A model generated the notes under the pieces. It was not told the DNA's origin, made no database searches, and saw only the letters and a program-made list of their open reading frames with translations. Shown in pieces: positions 1-6,048 of a stretch of DNA of 8,669 bases; the first letter of the stretch is position 1, and the number at the start of each line of letters is the position of its first letter. Made by a program: the position numbers and the translations under genes. Source of the DNA: an uncultured Bacteroidota bacterium (GTDB taxonomy: Bacteria; Bacteroidota; Bacteroidia; Chitinophagales; Saprospiraceae); the NCBI GenBank assembly GCA_937876435.1, contig CALEIL010000536.1:1-8669 (forward strand), given 5' to 3'.

Positions 1-1285
1 CAACATCAACCGATTTCTCCGGTTCTGTTCCTTCATCATAATATTCATTTTTTACATACTTCCCTCCTATTTCGGGTAATTCAGCACGAAAACGTCCCTG
101 CAAATCCACCAGCGGAACCAGGTTGTCGTTTTCATCTTTAACAAGCATGGGTGGTACTTCGGGAACAGCTTCTTTTGCTACCTTGGCATCATCTGCACCA
201 AATGTGGGTGCTGTGTGTACAATTCCTGTACCGTCCTCGGTAGTTACAAAATCTCCTGTAATGACCCTGAATGCATTTTCAGGGTGTTCATAGGGTTGTG
301 CGTATGGTAAAAGTTGTTCGTATTTAATCCCGGCCAGGTCAGCTCCTTTACATTCGGCTAAAACCTCATAAGGTATTTTTTTGCTTTCTGAAGTGAATTC
401 TGTGTAGTCTTCCTTGTTATCTGCTTGATAAAACTTGCCTGAAAATATTTTAGAAACCAGGTTTTTAGCAAGCACTACCTGAACAGGCTCGTAAGTATAT
501 TGATTAAAAGTTTTAACTAACACATAATCTATCTTAGGGCCTACTGTTAAAGCTGTGTTTGAAGGCAATGTCCAGGGAGTAGTGGTCCATGCCAAAAGGT
601 GAATATCACCATACCCTTTCAGTAATTCAGGCAATGTTTCTTGTTTGGCATTGAATTGGGCGACTACCGTGGTATCGGTTACATCCCGGTACGCTCCGGG
701 CATATTGAGTTCGTGGGTAGACAATCCGGTTCCGGCGCCCGGGCTATATGGCTGGATAGTAAAACCTTTGTAGAGTAGATTTTTTTTATAAAACATCTTC
801 AGGAGATACCAGACCGACTCGATGTATTCATTTTTAAACGTGATATACGGATCATCCAGATCGACCCAATACCCCATTTTGATGGTGAGGTCATCCCACA
901 CACTTTTATATTTCATGACCGTTTCACGGCATCGCTGGTTGTATTCGGCCACAGAAATTTTGACCCCAATATCGTCTTTGGTGATTCCAAGTTCCTTCTC
1001 CACCTGCAATTCCACAGGCAATCCGTGGGTGTCCCAACCTCCTTTTCGTTCGACGCGCTTCCCTTTCATAGAATGATACCGGCAGACGATATCCTTGATC
1101 GCACGGGCCATCACGTGGTGTATGCCGGGCTTGCCATTGGCAGAGGGCGGCCCTTCGTAAAACACAAAAGCATTCTCCGGATCCCTTCCCTGCACGCTTT
1201 TCTCAAAAATCCGCTCCTTCTCCCAAAATTCCAGGATGGAACGATCTATATTGGGCAGGCTGAGCTGATCATATTCCTTGTACAT
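1..1285 (-). CDS. ileS: Isoleucyl-tRNA synthetase, N-terminal 428 residues (runs off left edge)
   Basis: Class I aminoacyl-tRNA synthetase that charges tRNA-Ile in the cytoplasm. Reading leftwards from the ATG at 1285, the frame stays open to the window edge. The protein shows the class I block EGPPSANGKPGIHHVMARA (about residues 44-62), in which the HIGH signature is GIHH. This is followed by WDTHGLPVE (84-92) and YSPGAGTGLSTHELNM (180-195). The editing (CP1) domain is marked by AWTTTPWTLPSNTAL (232-246) and GTGIVHTAPTFGADD (352-366). The KMSKS loop and anticodon-binding domain lie outside the window, since bacterial IleRS is usually 900-1150 residues. The start is supported by a GAGG about 8 bases upstream and by a promoter-like sequence just beyond it. 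The family assignment is secure. The GIHH form of the signature is, from memory, normal for Bacteroidota and Chlorobi IleRS and not a defect. Confidence 0.97.
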   Translation of the reverse strand, partial: MYKEYDQLSLPNIDRSILEFWEKERIFEKSVQGRDPENAFVFYEGPPSANGKPGIHHVMARAIKDIVCRYHSMKGKRVERKGGWDTHGLPVELQVEKELGITKDDIGVKISVAEYNQRCRETVMKYKSVWDDLTIKMGYWVDLDDPYITFKNEYIESVWYLLKMFYKKNLLYKGFTIQPYSPGAGTGLSTHELNMPGAYRDVTDTTVVAQFNAKQETLPELLKGYGDIHLLAWTTTPWTLPSNTALTVGPKIDYVLVKTFNQYTYEPVQVVLAKNLVSKIFSGKFYQADNKEDYTEFTSESKKIPYEVLAECKGADLAGIKYEQLLPYAQPYEHPENAFRVITGDFVTTEDGTGIVHTAPTFGADDAKVAKEAVPEVPPMLVKDENDNLVPLVDLQGRFRAELPEIGGKYVKNEYYDEGTEPEKSVDV

Positions 1286-1307
1286 ATGTATTCCTCTTTT
1301 GAATCCG

Positions 1308-1336
1308 CAAAGATAGGGAAAGTAATTATATTCAAA
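1308..1336 (-). promoter_or_regulatory. Bacteroidota-type promoter of ileS
   Basis: On the minus strand the order is TTTG (1336-1333), a 17-base spacer, then TATCTTTG (1315-1308). The second box is an exact match to the Bacteroidota -7 consensus TAnnTTTG. The spacer is slightly shorter than the commonly quoted 19 bases. Transcription would start near 1300, giving a leader of only about 15-20 bases before the ileS ATG. That leaves no room for a T-box or other riboswitch. Confidence 0.7.
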
Positions 1337-1342
1337 TACTAA

Positions 1343-1397
1343 TGACGAGTGACGAATGACGAAATAAGCCCCGGTGGAAGACACTTGCAGCGTAGCT
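1343..1397. repeat. Composite repeat, copy 1 (heptamers plus 31-base element)
   Basis: Three consecutive heptamers TGACGAG, TGACGAA, TGACGAA (1343-1363) are followed by a 3-base gap and a 31-base element (1367-1397). The element begins AGCCCCGGTGG and ends CACTTGCAGCGTAGCT. The same architecture recurs 104 bases to the right. The element ends within a small perfect inverted repeat, CAGC-GTA-GCTG (1388-1398). Confidence 0.75.
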
Positions 1398-1419
1398 GGT
1401 GCGAGAGGGACGTGCCTTC
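1377..1419. repeat. Imperfect stem-loop overlapping repeat copy 1
   Basis: GAAGACAC (1377-1384) can pair with GTGCCTTC (1412-1419) with one mismatch, and a smaller CAGC/GCTG hairpin (1388-1398) lies inside the loop. The right arm also pairs perfectly over 9 bases with TGAAGGCAC (1479-1487) in repeat copy 2, so alternative pairing is possible. It lies upstream of the ileS promoter and is therefore not part of the ileS leader. Confidence 0.4.
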
Positions 1420-1446
1420 AACATTATTGTATATTACATAGGATAA

Positions 1447-1500
1447 TGGACAATGGACAGTGGACAATCCAGCCCAGGTGAAGGCACTTGCAGCGTAGCT
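1447..1500. repeat. Composite repeat, copy 2 (heptamers plus 30-base element)
   Basis: Three heptamers TGGACAA, TGGACAG, TGGACAA (1447-1467) are followed by a 3-base gap and a 30-base element (1471-1500). The element begins AGCCCAGGTG and ends GCACTTGCAGCGTAGCT. Its last 16 bases match copy 1 exactly and the first part matches with a few changes. The heptamer core has changed from TGACGA to TGGACA, yet copy number (three), period (seven) and gap (three) are the same as in copy 1. Confidence 0.75.
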
Positions 1501-1719
1501 TTATCATACAACCTGGACGTGACAAATACAATGCCATCCTAAACCCAGTTATCTCTTCCAAACCAATATGCAGGTTGATATTTTCATAGAAAAAATGAAT
1601 TGTGCTACTATACCTGACTTTTTGAAATCCTAAACCTTCTAAACCAATATCCAGGATGGTTGAGCTGTATAAAAATACGCACAATCTGTGAAAAAACACT
1701 CCACGCTAAAATCGAAGAA

Positions 1720-2781
1720 CTAAAATCCTTTTTGTCTGCGGTTCTTCTCAAACAAGCGGAATGCCAGTGAAATCTGGTGGCTTCCCGAATCAAAATACAA
1801 TCGTTCCCAGGTATAATCGAGGCGGAGTACCTTGATCTGCAATCCAAATCCGACCGCTACCCCTTCCAGGGAGCGGATTCCTGGTATACCGAGTTGTTGA
1901 TTGCGCCAGTGATCGTAGGAAAATCGTATCCATACGTTGCCCGGACGGCCGAAACGGAATTCGCCACCCACGACCATATGCCTCAGGATTTCTTCTGCGA
2001 GATCCCGGATTCTGGACTCAGGCGCAGGTTCCTGATTGATATTCTGATCCCCCGACTGAAAAGGATTGTCAAACTCCATGCGGTTCCACAGATTGAGTTT
2101 TTGCATCCGGAGGTAGAAGGTGAACGGGAGGTAGTTGAGTTCCCGGCGCCAATACAAAGACAAATCAAGAGGAAGATGGTGTCGGTTGCTTTCAAAGGGA
2201 ACGATCTCGTATCCCAGGTCGGTCAGACTGATCCCGAAACTGTTGAGATCGCTGGTGCTATAGATCCCTCCAAGACTGAAATGCAGGACGTGGGAATTGT
2301 AAAAATCGACAGCCCGCCAATCGTAATGCATCGCAGCACCCAGATAAAGTTTGTCGCTCAATTTTCTCCTGGTACCCAGGCTCAATTGGGTCACAGAAGC
2401 ATTGAATTCTCCCATGGAATTTCCTTCTGTATCGTATCGGGCCGTCTGGCCGAATGAAGTCCTGGAAAGACCCGCCGCCACGGGCCATACCGAATCCCTG
2501 GACACCAGTCCGTGCAAAGCAAACGAACGAATTTCGCCCGGGAAAAATGAAGAATGTAAATTGACGTTGGACCAGGACTGGGGGGATAAATTGGCTGGAT
2601 TGACGGTCCACGAATCAAAATCTCGATCCGGTTCTGCTCCGTTGGATTCACTAAGCGCCACGTTGCGCGCCCCCTGCCCGGAAAGGAAATTGGAAAAACC
2701 ATCGTATGGATTGGATTGGCCTATCGCATCTCCCCCTATCGAGAGAACTACCCATATTACTCCTATGATTTTGTTCCACAT
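1720..2781 (-). CDS. porQ: PorQ-like type IX secretion system protein
   Basis: Predicted exported protein of 353 residues, matching the usual PorQ size of about 340. PorQ is a beta-barrel-like outer-membrane protein of the type IX secretion system, linked to attachment of secreted cargo at the cell surface. An N-terminal signal peptide (MWNK, hydrophobic 5-17, cleavage probably near residue 21) is followed by alternating aromatic/hydrophobic strands. Recognisable PorQ features, in order, are the SxNPA-like VNPANLSP (60-67), LYLGAAMHYDWRAVDFYNS (145-163), and LPLDLSLYWRRELNYLPFTF (203-222), a typical 'LPL..LxxxKxLxYLPLxL' segment. A C-terminal VAVGFGLQIKVLRLDYTW (308-325) follows. The assignment rests on the pattern of these motifs from memory. 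The start is the first possible in this frame, because a TAG lies 18 bases upstream inside a terminator hairpin. The gene ends with TAG at 1720. Confidence 0.78.
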   Translation of the reverse strand: MWNKIIGVIWVVLSIGGDAIGQSNPYDGFSNFLSGQGARNVALSESNGAEPDRDFDSWTVNPANLSPQSWSNVNLHSSFFPGEIRSFALHGLVSRDSVWPVAAGLSRTSFGQTARYDTEGNSMGEFNASVTQLSLGTRRKLSDKLYLGAAMHYDWRAVDFYNSHVLHFSLGGIYSTSDLNSFGISLTDLGYEIVPFESNRHHLPLDLSLYWRRELNYLPFTFYLRMQKLNLWNRMEFDNPFQSGDQNINQEPAPESRIRDLAEEILRHMVVGGEFRFGRPGNVWIRFSYDHWRNQQLGIPGIRSLEGVAVGFGLQIKVLRLDYTWERLYFDSGSHQISLAFRLFEKNRRQKGF

Positions 2782-2815
2782 AAAAAAAGACTGTTCCTAA
2801 TCAATAAGAACAGTC
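2782..2815 (-). terminator. Intrinsic terminator between ppiD-like gene and porQ, abutting porQ ATG
   Basis: On the minus strand GACTGTTC (2815-2808), an 11-base loop and GAACAGTC (2796-2789) form a perfect 8-bp stem. It is followed at once by seven T residues (2788-2782), and then the porQ ATG (2781). It is well formed for ending ppiD-like transcripts. Because the T tract touches the start codon, porQ must be expressed by read-through, by a conditional switch, or from a promoter inside or just upstream that I cannot identify. Confidence 0.82.
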
Positions 2816-2862
2816 CAATTTAAACCTTTAATATAAAACGCAATCTCTTTTTGAGATATATC

Positions 2863-4968
2863 CTAATAAAATTCTGACCGGTTGTCTACAATCTCGGCAT
2901 TCTCTTTCAGCGACATGATCAGGGCACCGGATACCTGCTGAGCCATTTGGGACTGTGTATTTTGACGAATGGTGGTATAATTGGCTGAACTCACCTGTTG
3001 GCGGCTAAACGGCATAGCCACGAATACTCCTGTGTTGCCCACTACAGGAGGAGTGAGTTGATTATTCTGGGTGTTGCGGATCGCTGCCACCAGGGCAGGT
3101 TCTTCCCCTATTCCCTCAATGACATCGGTGGCGAAAGCAATTCCAAACGCCGTATCGACTTTCACGTCATATTTATTCGCTACCGCAGTCAGCGTGGTTT
3201 CGGTGATCGACTCAGCGATTTGCTTTCCTCTCAATTGATCCACCACGAGTTGTTCCACACTCAGTCTCACGTTTTCAGGATTGGGGTAACCCTTGGGTTG
3301 TGTTTCACTGAGACCCGCGATCACGTATTTATCGTTGTAAAAAAACTGTGGATTCTGGTAGATATACACTACAGAAGACAGATCCCCATTTTTGGTATTA
3401 TCACTGAAAGCCCAGCGAATAATGTCCCGGCTCACGCTACCTCCTCCAAAATTGGCAAACAGAAAATCGTTTTCCATGACAGGATCAGCGGTTTGCATTC
3501 TGAATTGGGGCTGATCCACCAAAGCCTGTCTCAGATCATCCAGAGTCCGGGCAGAAGTGATCAGGCTCTGTGCTACATTGTACAAGGAGTCCTGAGTACG
3601 TTGACTCGGAATAAAACTTTCACTGATGGTGGCCAGTTGAACGCCTTCTTTGTTGTTGATGTATTTTTTGTCCAATACCTCGACCAGGTGAACACCAAAC
3701 TGGGTCACGATGGTATTCAATTCACCGACTTCCGCCTGATAGAATATCAGGTCATTGAATTGCTGAACCATTTGTCCCGGGGCGGCATATCCAAGTTCCC
3801 CACCCTGAGGGGCAGAAGGTCCCATGCTATTGGCACGAGCCAGGGAATCAAATGTAAACTGACCAGATTCGATCAATGTTTTGAGGCTATCGGCTTTCTG
3901 AAAACCATCGATCATATCCTGCTGAGTCTGTGCCGTAAACAGAATGTGTCTGGAACGGACAGAATCAGGGATGACCTGGCGATTGATAATCTTGCTCACC
4001 GACACATTGCCACCGATGGTATAAGGCCCGATCAACGACCCCACCGGTTTGGTAAATGCGGAATCCGCTATGACAGCGGGTATATTTTCCCGAAACTGAA
4101 AAGCGCCCTGGAACACACCTTCATGGGCTTGGATGAAGGTTGTATCGTTTTGGGTAGTAGCAAAATCCTCTTTCAGATCACGTATTGTGGCCAATATTTC
4201 TGCTGTGTCACGAGCGGTAGGTGCTACGCTGACCACGAGATATTCCAGTATTTTCGCTTCCTCTTCGTTGTAATACTGCCCTTTATTGGATTTCATATAA
4301 TCCAGGATCTGATCGTCTGTCACCTGTATATCGGCCCCATCGGCTTTATTAAAGGGAATTTTGACGTACGATACGTTGGCAGTAGAATTCTGGTCGTCCA
4401 TGATGCGATTCACCATCCAGGATGGTGTGTAAAATGCCTGAGCTATCAGGTTTTGCACTTTTGCCTGCGTACGATCGGTTATGATCTCTTTTTCCTGCCA
4501 GGACCAGAAGTGTTTCGTTTCGTCAGCCATGGCTCCGCTTTGAATTTGCTGGCGGATATTATTGAGTTGTTGAAAGTCCACCTGTCCGGTCTGAGGGTTC
4601 GCGAATCTTTGCTGGATGACAGGACTCAGGTTGTTTCCGAATTCCAGATTCAGCAATTCTTCCCGACCGACAGCCACTCCGTTTGCGTTAGCTTCGGCAT
4701 CAAACAAAGATTTGTTCAAATAGTAATTCCAGAGGAAATTGCGGCGAGAGTACATATCGGAACCTCCTCCTGCATACACAGCTTCTTCGTGTGCCATAAA
4801 TTGCCGGTAATCAACCTCCTCTCCGTTGATTTCACCGATCGTCATACTGCCCATACTCATCTGACTGCTTTGTCCGACCATGTCCATGACCAGAAAGGCT
4901 GCAAGAGCCAGACCGATCATCACAAACAGCAACCAACTATTTTTCCGAATTGTCCCAATTAAGGCCAT
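2863..4968 (-). CDS. ppiD: PpiD/SurA-like membrane-anchored peptidyl-prolyl cis-trans isomerase
   Basis: Folding factor of 701 residues for proteins emerging into or crossing the periplasm. The N-terminus is short and positively charged (MALIGTIRKN) and followed by one membrane helix (about 11-32), giving the PpiD topology with the bulk in the periplasm. A SurA_N-type chaperone region covers roughly 35-200. One parvulin (PpiC) domain spans about 338-436. It has RSRHILF (338-344), GGELGYAAPGQMVQQF (389-404) and FGVHLVEVLDKK (424-435), all in good family order. The rest (440-690) is a second SurA-like chaperone segment. The stop is TAA at 2863-2865. Downstream lies an intrinsic terminator, then porQ, an envelope gene that fits a shared theme. 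A promoter-like box lies about 115 bases upstream of the start. E. coli PpiD is of similar size (623 residues) but only distantly similar, so the symbol marks architecture and not proven orthology. Confidence 0.9.
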   Translation of the reverse strand: MALIGTIRKNSWLLFVMIGLALAAFLVMDMVGQSSQMSMGSMTIGEINGEEVDYRQFMAHEEAVYAGGGSDMYSRRNFLWNYYLNKSLFDAEANANGVAVGREELLNLEFGNNLSPVIQQRFANPQTGQVDFQQLNNIRQQIQSGAMADETKHFWSWQEKEIITDRTQAKVQNLIAQAFYTPSWMVNRIMDDQNSTANVSYVKIPFNKADGADIQVTDDQILDYMKSNKGQYYNEEEAKILEYLVVSVAPTARDTAEILATIRDLKEDFATTQNDTTFIQAHEGVFQGAFQFRENIPAVIADSAFTKPVGSLIGPYTIGGNVSVSKIINRQVIPDSVRSRHILFTAQTQQDMIDGFQKADSLKTLIESGQFTFDSLARANSMGPSAPQGGELGYAAPGQMVQQFNDLIFYQAEVGELNTIVTQFGVHLVEVLDKKYINNKEGVQLATISESFIPSQRTQDSLYNVAQSLITSARTLDDLRQALVDQPQFRMQTADPVMENDFLFANFGGGSVSRDIIRWAFSDNTKNGDLSSVVYIYQNPQFFYNDKYVIAGLSETQPKGYPNPENVRLSVEQLVVDQLRGKQIAESITETTLTAVANKYDVKVDTAFGIAFATDVIEGIGEEPALVAAIRNTQNNQLTPPVVGNTGVFVAMPFSRQQVSSANYTTIRQNTQSQMAQQVSGALIMSLKENAEIVDNRSEFY

Positions 4969-5033
4969 AATCTATTCAATATTTTCTGTGTAGTTATTCA
5001 AGTACAAATTTGCAAACTTTCAACGAAAATCGT

Positions 5034-5067
5034 CAAACGGCTTCCTATTCCCCAAACGACTTCTTAT
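5034..5067. repeat. 15-base direct repeat in ppiD leader, 19-base period
   Basis: CAAACGGCTTCCTAT (5034-5048) and CAAACGACTTCTTAT (5053-5067) agree at 13 of 15 positions, with starts 19 bases apart. They lie just downstream of the predicted ppiD transcription start. Two helical turns separate them, which would suit a dimeric regulator or an RNA-level element, but nothing shows which. Confidence 0.5.
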
Positions 5068-5081
5068 GTTAAAAAGATGCG

Positions 5082-5089
5082 CAAAGGTA
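5082..5089 (-). promoter_or_regulatory. Promoter -7 box for the ppiD-like gene
   Basis: Reading leftwards, TACCTTTG (5089-5082) exactly matches TAnnTTTG. The -33 region is weaker: the best candidate is a TTG at 5107-5105, with a 15-base spacer that is shorter than usual. Transcription would begin near 5075 and give a leader of about 105 bases before the ATG at 4968. Confidence 0.55.
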
Positions 5090-5119
5090 TAAAAAATCAC
5101 AATTCAACGCTATATAATA

Positions 5120-5153
5120 GACAGGAATTATGCGGTACACGTTTTCCTCTGTC
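5120..5153. repeat. Bulged inverted repeat downstream of DUF3109 gene
   Basis: GACAGGAA (5120-5127) pairs with TTCC-T-CTGTC (5144-5153), leaving one bulged T and a 16-base loop. It could end the leftward DUF3109 transcript, but no T tract follows closely on that strand. A run of seven T residues occurs on the plus strand beyond it. I call it an inverted repeat and not a terminator. Confidence 0.35.
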
Positions 5154-5274
5154 GATTTTAGAATTTTTTTGTTTCCAATATATATGTGATCCATCGAAAG
5201 TCTTCACTTCCCTGACAAAGGGGAATAATGGTCTCCGGTGCATATCTAACTGCTTTTCCCGGAAGTCCCAGGGA

Positions 5275-5865
5275 TTATTTAACCGATTCGTTGTCGTGAT
5301 GCAGCCGGGCGGCTTCCAAAGCTTCGTAAAACTCCTGCCCAAATCCCCTGATGATGGCATCCTTCAGAAAATGGGTCACCGGTAATCCCAAACGGTGCCC
5401 CTGGTCTACAGCGGGTTTGCAGATCGACCATTCATCAAAATTGAGTGCCAAAAATCCGGTTTCTCTGTTGCGGTTGACCCGGATGGGGTATAATTCGCAA
5501 CTCAGGGGTTTTTTGAAAGCTATCACCCCTTCCCGGTATTGTTTTTCAATGCCACATAGAGCGGTACCATGTTCATCAAATATCGTGAAGGCACAAGCCC
5601 CGTCGGGTCGCAAAGAGGTACCGTGATCGTTCATTCCAGGGTAATAGGTGTCCACCCCCTGCTCACGCAAAGAATTTTGTGATTCCTCGTCCAGCACAGG
5701 CATCACGTCGTCCAGAATTTCTCTTAAAATTTCGCGTTCCTGAGGCTCCAGAGGAGCGCCAAAATCGCCTTCTACACAGCACGCTCCGTGGCACGCTGCG
5801 AGGTTACAGCAAAATTTTTTCTCCAGCAATTCATCACTGACCAGAATATCATTTATCAGAAACAT
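5275..5865 (-). CDS. DUF3109 family cysteine-rich protein
   Basis: Protein of 196 residues, matching the DUF3109 family, which is widespread in Bacteroidota and has no established function. The family core is clear: an N-terminal cysteine cluster, CC at 19-20, C25, CC at 29-30 (FCCNLAACHGACCVEGD), then GACAFTIFDEHGTALCGIEK (C91, C104). CELYPIRV (C123) and WSICKP (C149) follow. Nine cysteines spaced this way suggest a bound metal or iron-sulphur centre, as proposed for the related YkgJ-type CxxxCxxxCC proteins, but that is inference. There is no signal peptide or membrane helix, so it should be cytoplasmic. It begins at the ATG at 5865 with the characteristic MFLINDILVSDELLEKKF start. It is divergent from gltA, with 183 bases between the two start codons. 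Length and motifs indicate an intact gene. Confidence 0.9.
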   Translation of the reverse strand: MFLINDILVSDELLEKKFCCNLAACHGACCVEGDFGAPLEPQEREILREILDDVMPVLDEESQNSLREQGVDTYYPGMNDHGTSLRPDGACAFTIFDEHGTALCGIEKQYREGVIAFKKPLSCELYPIRVNRNRETGFLALNFDEWSICKPAVDQGHRLGLPVTHFLKDAIIRGFGQEFYEALEAARLHHDNESVK

Positions 5866-5877
5866 GGTAATTGTATA

Positions 5878-5909
5878 ATTGTAAATCGGTAATTAATATT
5901 GTATCTTCG
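5878..5909 (+). promoter_or_regulatory. Upstream promoter candidate for the gltA operon
   Basis: ATTG (5878-5881), a 20-base spacer and TATCTTCG (5902-5909) fit the Bacteroidota pattern with one mismatch in each box. It would start transcription near 5915, giving a leader of about 130 bases before the citrate synthase ATG. No good TAnnTTTG box was found in the opposite direction for the DUF3109 gene. Confidence 0.5.
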
Positions 5910-5945
5910 CTCCGGACAAAAACGGGGAATCCTAAAGACCTGAAT

Positions 5946-5953
5946 TACCTTTG
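5946..5953 (+). promoter_or_regulatory. Downstream -7 box candidate for the gltA operon
   Basis: TACCTTTG is an exact TAnnTTTG match, about 95 bases before the gltA ATG. No TTG or TTTG lies at the right distance upstream, so the box is perfect but its -33 partner is missing. It may be a second start point or chance. Confidence 0.35.
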
Positions 5954-6048
5954 CCCACGGCTTTGGCTGTCTGGCAGTTCGTTTCCGGAATGGTCAACAC
6001 ACCAGGGCTTAATGTTATTTTTAAAAGTTTAAAATTCGAATTATCCTG

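Larger units (their letters stand above)
1286..1719. other. Non-coding gap between ileS and porQ
   Basis: This gap of about 430 bases carries no convincing gene. Short open frames of fewer than 100 codons on the minus strand have no recognisable domain and cover the repeats, so I take them as chance. It holds the ileS promoter, a two-copy composite repeat (1343-1397 and 1447-1500), a possible stem-loop (1377-1419), and a second, looser pair of repeated decamers. ATCCTAAACC occurs at 1536 and 1627, and AAACCAATAT at 1560 and 1641. I see no clear terminator for porQ here. Confidence 0.6.
4969..5274. other. Non-coding gap between DUF3109 gene and ppiD-like gene
   Basis: This gap of 306 bases is AT-rich and contains no gene I can support. 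The short frames seen on both strands lack recognisable domains. Its left half holds the presumed ppiD leader with a 19-base-period direct repeat and a TAnnTTTG-type box. Its right half holds one bulged inverted repeat (5120-5153) and nothing else that I can interpret. Confidence 0.6.

Noticed and set aside
1286..1340. Possible T-box leader for ileS
   Set aside because: The predicted transcript leader is only about 15-20 bases long and contains no specifier loop or terminator/antiterminator, so no T-box fits.
1343..1500. Possible CRISPR array in the repeat-rich gap
   Set aside because: There are only two copies, each with internal heptamers, no series of regular spacers and no cas genes nearby.
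1424..1699. 91-codon frame on the minus strand between ileS and porQ
   Set aside because: It crosses the composite repeat and the decamer repeats. The protein has no domain, and the resemblance between its two halves comes from the DNA repeats, which are not in a consistent codon phase.
1777..2457. 226-codon open frame on the plus strand, opposite porQ
   Set aside because: It is antisense to porQ, with no signal peptide or known motif. The porQ frame explains the sequence better.
4411..4427. Perfect 7-bp inverted repeat CACCATC-CAG-GATGGTG
   Set aside because: It lies inside the ppiD-like coding region, with no T tract and an ordinary codon reading. A similar ATCCAGGATGG near 1649 appears to be coincidence.
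2998..4962. 654-codon open frame on the plus strand, opposite the ppiD-like gene
   Set aside because: It lies wholly antisense to a well-supported gene. It shows no recognisable domain and has an erratic composition rich in His, Cys, Ile and Arg, so it is best explained by codon bias of the real gene.
5097..5360. 87-codon minus-strand frame overlapping the 3' end of the DUF3109 gene
   Set aside because: Its first third overlaps DUF3109 in another frame and the rest is in AT-rich non-coding DNA. It has no domain and no start signal.
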